DNA from: Tetraselmis striata
Lineage: Eukaryota > Chlorophyta > Chlorodendrophyceae > Chlorodendrales > Chlorodendraceae
Direction: 5' to 3'
Assembly (NCBI GenBank): GCA_006384855.1
Contig: VCJN01001325.1
Location: 42,786 to 106,785, forward strand
DNA length: 64,000 nucleotides
Within the stretch, counting starts at the first letter, position 1. Each line of letters opens with the position of its first letter. Positions 23,155-33,461 of the stretch are shown here, piece after piece. Both the position numbers and the translations under genes were made by a program. The notes under the pieces were generated by a model, which did no database searches, was not told the origin of the DNA, and saw only the letters and a list, made by a program, of their open reading frames with translations.

Positions 23155-24120
23155 CTACATCTTGAGTGGCATCAAACCACTCATCAAGAAGCTCTGGATC
23201 GAAGCGACCAAGACGATCGGTGTTCTTGAAGGCCACGCTGCGGCTGGAGAGGACGACATGAGTGCCTGGCATCCGGACAAGCCAGGCTGGCGAGTCAGGT
23301 GAGTAGCCAACAAAGATACCCTCGCGTGCCGAGGTAGCTGCTTTGAGACAATTGGCTCAAGGGACGGGGATGTAGGCCGGGCAGCCCAAGGTGCGGAGAT
23401 AGGTGAGCGGCGGGTTGCAGCCGGTGAGGCGGCGCATGGGAATGTCGTTGATGCCGCGGTGGTAGGTATGGTTGTGGCTGCGCACGGCAGCATCCATAGC
23501 AAACTCCCATAACTATGCGTCGAGACCAGCAAAGTCGAGCATGCAGCATGCCCATGTAGCAAGGGTGTACCACGTGCGCTCAATGACCCCATTCTGAAAC
23601 TGGTTGTAGGCGCCGCATACTCGCGGCCGTATGCGACTCGTCGGTTGTGATGAACTCTTTGCTTTGGAAGGCGGTGTCATTGTCGAGACGCAAAACCTCA
23701 AGGCCGTTGCCCAGCGCTGTCAACATGGTCCGGTAGGCGCGCAGGCACTGTGTGGATTAGGCACGAGTGTGACAGAAGTAGATCATGGCATCGATGGATG
23801 TCGCATTCTCGATAGCGCCACAGGAGTAGGTGTTGCCTGGAAGGGATGTGACATGATTCTGCCGGAAGTCCCAGCCGGTGCGCTGAAAAGGAATCAGGGG
23901 CTTGGCGTGTAGACCACGCGGGCGAGGCGCGACAGTTGACCTGATGAGCGCGCAGCAGGTGCGGCAGAAGGGGAGCGTGCACTTCGCGGACGGGACGAGG
24001 CCGCGGGCGCCGCTGCCGGTATGGGCTGACATGCCGCGGCTGCTGAGATGACCAAGGCGGGCGTGCCACAGTTGCTCGGTGTTGGGAGGGGATGGCGTGG
24101 TTGCAGCGATAAGGGTGGTA
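23155..24120 (-). pseudogene. Copia GAG-pre-integrase and integrase remnant
   Basis: LWHARLGHLSSRGM near 24030-24085 is the classic GAG-pre-integrase signature. FCRTCC follows as the Cys pair of the integrase zinc finger. RLDNDTAFQSKEF near 23655-23695 and QNGVIER near 23580-23600 are the core region with the second Asp and catalytic Glu contexts. They lie in different frames, so the gene is broken. Confidence 0.65.
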
Positions 24121-24493
24121 GACGGCACGACTGGAAGGCGTTGACGGGGTTTTGGGTGGATTACGTGCGAACGAAGGGTGAGGAGTCGTCCATGGCTGTG
24201 GATGGGATAGCGGTCTCGTCGGAGAGTAGGAGGCGGGGGTTGGTTGATGTGAGAAGAATCTTGAGCGGTGCATTGGCGTTTCGTGCTCGGCGGCTGCTGA
24301 AGAGGCGGCAGGTGCCATAGTCGTTCTCGGGGGAAAGGTCGGGAACGTGGAGGCATTGTTGCAACGAGATGGGGGCATAGGCGTTGGTGACACCTTCCAG
24401 ATACTGATGAACGGTGCCTTCTCCCACCGCGTAGACTCTGAGTCTGCTAATCCAGCGCCGTGTGATGGCGCGGCAGGCGGCGAGGTCGGTGAA

Positions 24494-24526
24494 CTGAGCG
24501 GGCATGTGTGTGGTGGCGCTGTCATT
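24494..24526 (-). pseudogene. Copia protease active-site remnant
   Basis: The minus strand encodes NDSATTHMPAQF. Copia proteases normally read D-S/T-G-A-x-x-H-M; here the glycine codon is absent, consistent with a 3 bp deletion, so the protease would be dead even if the frame were open. The downstream frame continues to a HVPDLS motif near 24330 that normally follows the protease in Copia. Confidence 0.5.
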
Positions 24527-24599
24527 AAGCAGACCCTATGCGGGCTGGTGCAGCCGGGCCGTAAGACAGTTAGCCTGTCTAGCATCAAAGACTAAGCAT

Positions 24600-25209
24600 G
24601 ACCAAAGCTGAAATAATTTTCAAACAATAATGGGCTCGCTGCGAGCATTGCTGATTTTGGTGCGGGCCATGCTCCGCGCGGGCGAGGGCTTGGATACTAG
24701 GATGCGCCGCGGTTTGCCAACTGGGCCGCCGTCGCAACCTGAACCCCACCGCCTTGTTGCTAATGGTGGCCGCCGGGCGGGTGATGCTTCATTTTCAAGA
24801 TGTCTCGCCACTTCATACATCGCCATCACACGCTGTGTGTTATATGGCAGTCCTACAAGTATTGGCAAGGGGCAATCAATACAGTAGCGGGCACATTTAC
24901 GTAGACATATGCATTACAGCATGCATTCCGCACAACTGACAACAACCTCGCCATCTTCAGGTATGGCACCCAGGGGCTGTAGGCAAGCATCCATGGGGCC
25001 CCTGCCAGGGGTATGGCAAGTTTGAGCGCCGTGGTAGCCGTACCTGGACTGGGATGGCCCAGCTTTCAGGTAAACACATATTATGTGCATCATCGATCGG
25101 GAGGGCGCGGACTGAGAGGCCGCTTGCCGCCGCAAGATGGCCATCAGTACCCGACACACTACCACCTCCATATGGTTCAATGCCTGCAGCAGGCGGATCT
25201 TGCCTGTTC
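24600..25209. other. 3' flank of the EF-hand gene
   Basis: No coding domain is recognised. It includes the EF-hand gene's 3' UTR up to the TGTAA signal near 24914-24918. The remainder lies between that signal and the truncated Copia element. Confidence 0.45.
24914..24918 (-). terminator. TGTAA polyadenylation signal of the EF-hand gene
   Basis: TGTAA on the minus strand about 295 nt beyond the stop codon. Volvocine algae use TGTAA as the main polyadenylation signal. No better candidate was seen nearer the stop. Confidence 0.45.
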
Positions 25210-28200
25210 TCAATGCCTTCGCGGGCGCGGCATCGACGGCTCCAGCACCACGGATGAGTCATCCTCAAGGGGCTCTTGCTCCAGGTCCGGCGCGCCCGCG
25301 TCTCGGCTCTGACAACACAGGGCGGTGAGCGCACAATGGATCACAGCCGGCCAGGAAGCTGCGAAGGCCAAGGCAGGGGGCGGTGCGCGCCATCGCTCAG
25401 GTCACCTCCCTCGCTGACGCAGCCTCCAGTGAGGGCGCCGCCAGCTGCTGTAGAACGGCTGCGCGGGTGGTGCCCGCGCCGCTGCCCGCCTTCCCGGGGA
25501 AGGGGTCCTCCTGCCAGCGAATGGGGGAGCGCAACCAGAGTGTCAGCAGGAAGGTCAGCAGGAAGGGCGGTGGCGGAGAGCGGACCACGTGCCTCCTATA
25601 ATCCCGCGCGGAGATGCCAGCAGCCAGTGGCGAGCTCATCGCCGATTGCAGTCAAGCACACAAGGAGCGGGTCCATCAGGGCAGCATAGCAATGCGCAAT
25701 GCAGATGGGAGTACAACAGCCGACAAGAGGGCTGCGCACCTGCTGGACAGCCGGCGCAACGGGTGAAGTTGCGGCATCGCCGCCACCGCTATCAGTTGTG
25801 CCTTCGTCATTTTGGCCGGCAACCAGGCCCGCAGGTGGACATAGAGATGATGGCGCCGCTGCCGCGTCGTCCCCTGCCGCAGAGTCCGCACCAGTGCAGG
25901 TCGGGATGTTTTCCAGCTCCGCAGGCGCATCGGCTGTGGCCGCCTCCGTTGCCGCCGCGTCCGGGCTGGGCGGCTCCTCCGCCTGCACCGACGCGCGGCT
26001 GGCAAAGTCGCTGGTGCTGCTGTTGCGCGACAGCGCCTTGTGGTACACCGCGTGCGGGTCCGCCTCGCTCATCAGCTTCTGCGGCTTGTGCGTCCGCATG
26101 CCCGACACCGCCTTCGGGGGCGCCCGCCCCGGCGGCGGCGGCTCCATCGCGGGCTCGATGCTGGCTACCACCTGCGCGAGGGCGGCCGCTGCCCCACCCT
26201 CCGCCCCGTCCTCCTCCTCCTCCTCCTCCTCCTCCACCCCCACATTCTTTGTCTCCTCCTGCTTCTCCTTCTTCTGCGGCTCCACGCCTGGCGGCACGGG
26301 TTCCATAGCCGCCGCTTGTGCCGGCGCTGGCGGCACCTCTGGCACCTCCACAACCGCAGGCTCCCCGCCGGGCAAACCATCAGCCGCCTCCTCTGATGGC
26401 CGGGGCGGAGACTGCGCTCCGCCATGCTCCCCCCGCCCCACTCCCGGCAACAGCTCCCCGCCCGCCTCCGCCTCCGCCTTCCCCACCTCGGTCTCCAGCT
26501 CCTTGGCGCCACTGCTGACATCTGCGCTTGCTCTGGTGCCCACCTCAGCGGCCGCAGCCACCCCTGACTCCGCTTCCCGAACCTCCTCGACGGCCACCCC
26601 TGGCGGCGCCTGGCCCTGCTCCCTCACCACTACCTCCTCGGCGCCCTCCTCGGTCCGCTCGTCCTCCTTCCGGCCTTCTGTCACCTTGTGCACCTCCTTG
26701 CCAGGTAGCGGCTCATCCTCCCCCCGGAGCCCCGGACGAGTCGCCGTGGCAGCAGCCTGAGAGTCGGATGGCGGATGATGGGAGACAGACGGCCTGTGCA
26801 TGGGCGCCTCCGCCTCCACCGGCCTCTCCACCATCGGCTCCGCCTGCCCTGCGCCGTCCGCGCCCAGGCCAAGGGCCTCTTCCCTGGGTAGGTGAGGCAC
26901 CGCATTACTTTCGCTCCCGCGTCCTCCTCCTCCTCCCCCCGCCCCACCCTCCGCGGCCTCCGCCTCCAACTCCGCCATCAGCCCGCTGTCCAGGCCGTGA
27001 CCTGGCGCGCTGCCACCGCCGGGCGCCGCAGCCACGTCCGCCATCTCCACCGGCGCAGCCGCCAGCCAGTCCGGTGCCGCGTCCAGCTTGCCCGTGGGCC
27101 CGCGCGCGGGACCCAGCGGCGATGTGGGAGGCTCCGCTGGCACTGGCGGCGTCCCAACCGGCCCCGTAGAGCCCCCCGGCGCGTCAAGCCCCCCGCCCTT
27201 CTCCACGGCGGCAATGCCCGCGGTCGCGTCAACGCCGGTGGGGGGGGCCTTGGATTCGCCCGGGGGCGGCGGCGGCGGCGTGGCCGTGCCGTAGCGCCGC
27301 AGGTTTTCCGCGGACGCCAACGCGTCGTCGCGCTCCGCGCGAGTCCGGCGCAGCGCCTCCTCCAGCGACGCGATGCGCGCCTGGTACGCCACCTTCTCCT
27401 CCGCCGCCTGCCGCAGCGTCTGCACAGCGCAGCCCCACGCAGTGCGCGTGCATGATCAGCCCAAGCGCCGCTAGGCTTGTCGCACCTATGGTTGGCCACC
27501 TGGTGCGCCGTCACTTTGGGAGCCTCTCTATGTACCCATAATAGGGTTCAGGAGGATTACGCGGTTTAGCCTGGAGGCGACCCCCTCCGGCTAGCCTCAA
27601 CGGATGCGAATAAAGATGGACAATACCTTTGGCAAAAGGTCGCATGATAAGGGACAGGGGCATGCAACGGGGAGGGCGGCTCACCTTGGAAGACATCAGG
27701 CTCTCTGATGACGTGGCAGCAGGTATTGGCGCATCAGAGGGGGCGCCAGGGGCGGGAAGGAGGAGGGCGGGGCGGGGGTGGTAAGCATGCCATGATCAAG
27801 AGGACTCTTTAGGTTGACGGGTACTTGGGCCATTTACCCCGCACTGGCTTTGGCCCCGTGACGACATAGCGTAACAAAACCCTACTAAACCCTTCCTGTC
27901 AAGTTAATGCGTTTTCTCACAGAGGCGGGTTTACACGTGGTCCGGCCGCCTATGCAGACTTGGGACTCAACAGCAGGGGTATTGCTGGTACCTGACATCC
28001 CGTGGCGGGTGCGCGTGAACATGCTGGGCGGCGCCGTGGACGCCTGGAAGAGCTCCTGCATCAGGCGGGTGTGCGGGCGGATGTCCTGTGGCGGCGCGGC
28101 ACACGTGCATAATGCAGGAAAACTCAGGGTTTAGGTTCTTAGATTCTCAATGTTTAGGGTTTCAGGCTTAGGACATGTGATGTGCTGCTACATAAGACGA

Positions 28201-31044
28201 CTATACCAGCGCGCCCTCTCAATACAGTTCCCCACAAATAATCGGCAGATCTCCCGCCCGCGGGGATCTCCCTTGACGGATTAGTTCATGTCATCTTACA
28301 CTTCACCACAAACTGTTAAACGATTATTTGAAACTCAATTTTTTAACTTCTCCACAAAGATCCCTGTGACAGGAACGCAACAATATCACTGGCATACCAT
28401 ACACCTCTCCACAAACACATATACACCGCTGCTACGATACACTCTAGCACAAAACATATTACGTTTCTGAATGGCATGGTGTCGCACATATCTGCACATA
28501 TCCTCTAGTCTCGCAAGTCCCGAATGTCAATTATACATTACACACCTCGTCACAAACCCGACTCCTCACTAACGAAGACAGCATCAATCATCACTGTGGG
28601 CAGGTCAAGGAAAGCGGCCTGTGAGGGCGGGTCGCTCACCTTGGGCAGGCCGCCTTGTCCCTCCGTGAGAGTGGACAACATCAGGCTGCGGTACCGGCTG
28701 GGCTCCAGCGACGCCTGTTCAAGGGCGGCACGCAGCTGAGAGTTTCAGCCCCCTCACCGCGGTACAGCGGCAAAATGTCATCAGATGTTCATTGTGAAAG
28801 GGGTCCGGCTTCAGGCATGTCGCTATGTCGGTAGGAATCAAAATCGCACTGAGTTGTAGCTGATGGATACCGGTATAGCGTTTCTGAATTAAATCGTACA
28901 TAGTAAACCCAAGATACATAGTGAGATGATGAATGCTATGAGGCTGAAAGCTGTTAATCGGAAACCTACCATTTAGTGATTTATGGTCGGAGATATAATA
29001 ATGCCCGATGAACCTAAGCTTACCTGACGCACTCAAGCGGGGCCAATTGCTGGTGGTGGCATGCCCCGAGCGCGCACCTGTGCCGGCGCCCCCAGGCGCA
29101 GGACGGTGCTCGCGGTGTCGCTGAAGCCTAGCCCCAACTTCTCCCCCACCATCGCCAGTGCCTGCGGGGGCGACACCATCGTGCCGGCACTCGCTGGTCA
29201 GGGCAGCTGCAGCTGGGCGGGGCTGGATCCGGTCCGGCGAAATGGAACAGAGTTCTGCTGTTGAATGCCGCACAGGATCTGATGGGGCTACCGCAGAGGA
29301 ATTGGTACTTCTGCCATCTATAGCTAAAACCGGTCAGAGCTGTAAAAGTAGATCAGCCAAAGGAATCAAGATACAATCGAGCGCAAGGTCCATTCTGTGC
29401 TGCTCTGGTTGACTCTGTCCCAACTTCATGAGATCCCAGGTCTGCCGATCTGGCCAGAGTCCGGGGCCAAGTTCGATATCAACCTGTCAGAAGAATCACA
29501 CATAGACCCCAGAGAGGGCGGGGGGGGGGGGGGGGGGGAGGGGTTGGCAGCGCTCACATTGATAAACTCCTGGAAGGTGATGCCTGGCTTGGCGTTCCCC
29601 TGCCGGATGCTGGCACAGCGCGCCTGGGCGTGGATGAGCTCCGCCCCCGCGCGCGTCAGAATCCCGCCCATCAGCCTGAGCACGCAGCCGGTGGGCGCTG
29701 TCACGCACGGCAGCTCTGCCTGTGCCCGACAACAGCGGGGCAGGGAGCGACTGCGCAGGGGAGGGGAGAAGGGGGGGCAAAAGGTGGCTCCAGCCCACCT
29801 GCTGTCCTTGCACATGGTGATCCAGGGGCGCAGAGTCATCGTGTGCTGCACGCCGCTCAGACAGCAGTACACATTATACACCCTGCCGTAGCACGGCGAC
29901 TCAGTAGGCTGCTGGTGAGGATGCCACCGGGGATGGGTGCCTGAGTCTTTTGCCAGCAGAGGGCTGGGGGGTGAGAGGGGGAAAGGAGGTAGGGGGGGGG
30001 GGGGGGGGGTGCCCGGTGAGCATGGCAGGCGATGTGGCGCACCTGTGCAGCGCCCCCGTGCATCTGAAGAATTGCCTCTCATGCGGCTCCTGCAGCCGGG
30101 TCGCACAGTTATCAGCCACTGCCTCTCAACCTGCTATTCCCCCCTTCTCCCCCAAAATGAAACAGAAAGGTAATCGATAGAAGTAAAATGACATTCCGTG
30201 GACTGCAGTCGAACGGCCAGAGCTGCCTCCCGCAACGGGCGGCAATGCCGTGATAAGTCCGGGGGCGACAGGCCGGACGCACCGCGATGGCATCCGAGAA
30301 GCTGTACAGCATCGCGTACAGCTTTCCGTAGTAGAACAGCGCGAACTCGTCGTGATTGAGCACGCCGTCGCCGTCGAGGTCCAGGCGCATAAACTCCTCG
30401 TCGGTGATGCATATCCTATCCGCGTTCAGGCGCGACGCTGCGATCTGTGAGCGGCAGAGCAGCAACACTCAGAGGCCCGCCCTGTAGCCCACACAGCGGC
30501 CCCGCCAGTCGCGGTCGATGCTGACCCCCAAGAAAGGGCAGGTTGGAGTGTTCCGTCGCCGAGGCAGGTGATTGTGTGTTTCTTCTACTAATTAATTTTG
30601 TGTTTTTCCTGGAGGGGGGGGGGGGGGTGCTTGGTACCGCCCCGGCCGGCACGAACGCCTCCACCAGCGTCTGCAAGTCCGTGGCTCCAATGACAGAGCC
30701 GTCCCCGTACTGCGGCCAGCAGTCAGGGGGGTATGCGCAGTTAGAGCCCCTTTTTCCTGAGGCTTCCCAGCACCGCTGCGGGGAGCGAAGCGCTCCTGTC
30801 GGTTCCGCCTAGACAGCGACTCGGCAGCCGCTCGCTGTGGCGAGTATATGGGTGTCAAGCCCAGCCGCCCCCCCGCAGGGATGCCCTAGCTCCGCAGCAC
30901 CGCACTCACGTTGGCCAGGCACCACTCCGGCGTGCGCTCCACGCGAGCCGGCGCCGTCATCCTGGAGCCCGGGGACAGCCGAGGCGACGCCGCCTCGGAT
31001 TGCTCGCCGGGATGAGACGCGGCCTCCCCTTCCGACACGGCCAT
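25210..31044 (-). CDS. EF-hand protein with long disordered C-terminal region, 13 exons, ~947 aa
   Basis: Exons in coding order: 31044-30910, 30709-30638, 30444-30283, 30089-30043, 29855-29799, 29750-29558, 29161-29078, 28735-28640, 28085-27992, 27704-27685, 27419-25740, 25510-25406, 25308-25210. Every junction is GT-AG and the phases join without a stop. Residues 91-102 (DLDGDGVLNHDE) are a canonical EF-hand loop with Asp at 1, 3 and 5 and Glu at 12, so calcium binding is likely. Downstream exons form a helical region (LMGGILTRAGAELIHAQARC). The 1680 bp exon starts with a coiled coil (EEKVAYQARIASLEEALRRT) and continues as a Glu/Pro/Ala-rich, probably disordered tail. The family is not recognised. 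A 48 nt intron and a 20 nt exon are the weakest joins. It is divergent from the P450. Confidence 0.75.
29520..29538 (-). repeat. Poly(C) tract (sense) in EF-hand gene intron 6
   Basis: Nineteen consecutive G on the plus strand, hence C on the sense strand, shortly after the intron's 5' splice site. Similar tracts occur in introns 2 (30614-30627) and 4 (29992-30009) of the same gene. Confidence 0.85.
30283..30444 (-). other. EF-hand exon
   Basis: A phase-0 exon of 54 codons reading ADRICITDEEFMRLDLDGDG then VLNHDEFALFYYGKLYAMLY. Both helices and the loop of one EF-hand are complete within it. No partner EF-hand was recognised elsewhere, although single hands often pair with a degenerate one. 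Confidence 0.85.
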
Positions 31045-31938
31045 CGCGACGTCAGGAGGCTCACGGCGCAAAATGCAGGAGCTTGCCCGTCCTGATTGTA
31101 GTGGCGACGACGCCTGGCGCGGCCGCGGACTCCGCCTGTCCAGAGCGCGTGGCGGTTCTGTGGATGTTTCTTTTCTCGCTCAAGGTTGTGTCGTTGATGA
31201 CGCAAGGATTTGTAGCGACTATTTGTAGCGACTGTTCTGTTTGAAGAGACGGTCTTCGCCGCGTCGGCGCGACGTGGGGGACCGGCGCTGAACGTCTTAC
31301 TCACAGCGGCATGAGCAGAAAGGGGCACATTCACGGCGGTAGGTCTGGAGTGAGGGGGCTCCCTGAGCTAGTTTGCCCCCCTGACGGCAACCTGTCCCCT
31401 GTGCACTGGGGTTCAAGCCGTTGTAATCGCGTCGTCATCTGCGCGGCGCTGGTGATGCGTGCCCGCGCCCGCACATCAGCAATGCGTGAAAACGACGGAG
31501 AATCCACGAGGGTGTAACGGGTAGTGGTACGACGTTGTACAACCCGTGTCCATTTCTTGTACCGTTGGATACGCGTTTATTTCGTTATTATTACGAATGA
31601 TCTAGTCTCCGCTTTTGGCTGCTGGGTTCCGGAGCAACGACGAACCAGCGCACTGACTGGAATAGCATCATCAGGCGGCGGCAAACAGCATCGTCCTGCT
31701 CCCATCAAGGCGGCACCATAGACACGCCGACAGTGAATGCCCTTTCTAATTCTCACTAAGTCCACAAGGCACGCCTTGCTCTGCCGTTGCTACGCCTCGA
31801 TTTTTCTTGTGCTTGGGCACGAGAGCAGCGCCCGAGTTGCAGCGCCCACTCGCAGGTCGGCCAGCCCTCAGCGCTCGCTTCGCCGTTGAGCCCTCCGGTC
31901 CGTTGACGGCACACACGGCCATCGAAATTGCGGCGGTG
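31045..31938. promoter_or_regulatory. Divergent intergenic region EF-hand / P450
   Basis: About 900 bp between the two start codons. No convincing TATA box was identified. The EF-hand frame also has an in-frame ATG at 31071, so its start could be 9 codons earlier. Confidence 0.45.
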
Positions 31939-33421
31939 ATGGCGGGCTCAACATTGGCACGCGCCACCTCGCCCCTAGCGACTGCGCCTCCACGCATGAG
32001 CGCGAAGGCATCGACGACGAATCTGGGGCGCGCGCCTCGACCCTGGGTGTCGAAAGCCAGCGCCCGCCGGAGTCGATCGGTAGCGGCGGCGCAGCGCGGC
32101 GGCGACGGGAGCGAGCCGCAGCTGCTGGGGATGATGTCGGAGCAGCTGCTCCAGGTGAGGGGTGCTTTGCCGCAGAGGGGGACACCCGACGGCTGCATAC
32201 GTGATCGCTCCATGGGCTTGTAGCTGAGCACGTTGTGACCATGCCTTCCGCGCACTGGGGGGGCGGCCACGCAGGGCTTCCAGACAGCCAGTGTCGGGAC
32301 TCAGTGCCACGCCTCCGCTGCGTAGGATTTCATGGGTAATGCACGAACGGGTCAAGGAGCTGTCTGACTTCTCTCGATGGCTTTTTAGTCAGGCAATTTA
32401 TGGTCATATTTCAAAGCGTCCTCTCACGGGCCTCTTCTTTGGGGCGTCTTACTGCGGAGTTACTGGAGGCAGAGCCTACTTCGATTTGTAGAAGGCTTTG
32501 CAATTGGATAGGGTCTGGTCATTATAAACCACGTACTGCCCCCCCCCTCTCCCTCCCCCTCCCCTTACTTGCACCAATTCCGTGCATCCTTGCACTGGGG
32601 AATGCTGAAGCCCCAGATCATCTTCGCCGTGAGCCTGCTCACATGATCTCCACGTGTGCACTCGATGGGCGCCCAGGGTCTGCGCAGCGTGGCGGGCGCC
32701 GTGGCTACAGGCGGCGCCCTGCTGAAGGAGGCGCAGCAGACGCGGCCGGGCATGGAGAGCTTCCCGCCAGGTGAGGCTGAGCGCGGCGCTAGGGGCCAGA
32801 AGATGGCTGGCGACCGAGGGGCGTGGGGCCTGCATTTCCGGACAACGGCCTGACGTCTGAACCCTGCGGTGTAGTCGGGCGGGCCAGCCGCAGTGTGAAG
32901 TAGCCCTGCCCTAACTAGTCCCTCCTTCCGCCCCCGGTCTTCGCGCTCCGTAATCTTCCCGGCAGGCCCTGTCGGGGACGTAGTGCTGCAGCTTCTGGCC
33001 GACCCAGTGGGCTGCATCGGCCGCCTGAGCCGCACCTACGGAGGCGCAGTGGGCCTGCAGCTGGGCGGCGAGCGCTGCGTGCTCATCTCCGATCCGAAAC
33101 TTGTCAAGCAGGCGAGTCCCGTCATTTGCCCCCCCCCCCTCCCCTTCCCTCCCACCCCTGCTTCCCCTGTGGTGGAGCACATCCTTGTGCAAGTCTACCT
33201 CCAAGTTTCCATGTCACTGGCGGGGATTGATTCGCCCCGCCCTGCTGCTCCTTCTGCTAGGTGATCATTGACGACGCCACTAACTTTGTCAAGGAGGTGA
33301 GGCGCCGACCCTGATATCATCAATGTGCACGCACACACACACACACCAGACACACACACATGCATGCATGCATCCACACACACACACACACACACAGTCA
33401 CACACACACACACACACACAG

Positions 33422-33461
<40 letters not shown>

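Larger units (their letters stand above)
20883..24545 (-). mobile_element. Decayed Ty1/Copia retrotransposon, 5' truncated
   Basis: Minus-strand order from 24545 down is aspartic protease, GAG-pre-integrase, integrase core, RT with YVDD, RNase H, polypurine tract and a short LTR. That order (integrase before RT) defines Copia. Many frameshifts and stops are present, and there is no Gag or 5' LTR before the protease because the neighbouring EF-hand gene's 3' end begins within 700 bp. The element is inactive. Confidence 0.75.

Noticed and set aside
25699-26760. A 353-codon plus-strand open frame
   Set aside because: It is the antisense of the low-complexity exon of the EF-hand gene, whose minus-strand frame has matching splice sites and phase.
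28120-28180. Telomere-like tttagggttt words
   Set aside because: Only one or two imperfect copies lie inside an intron of the EF-hand gene; there is no tandem array.
29400-29490. A possible exon (VDIELGPGLWPDRQTWDLMK) in the EF-hand gene
   Set aside because: It has an acceptor-like start but no clear donor before its stop. The neighbouring exons join in phase without it.
30416-30540. An extra exon (IDRDWRGRCVGYRAG-like) in the EF-hand gene
   Set aside because: It reaches a stop before a usable donor. Joining exon 2 directly to the EF-hand exon preserves phase without it.
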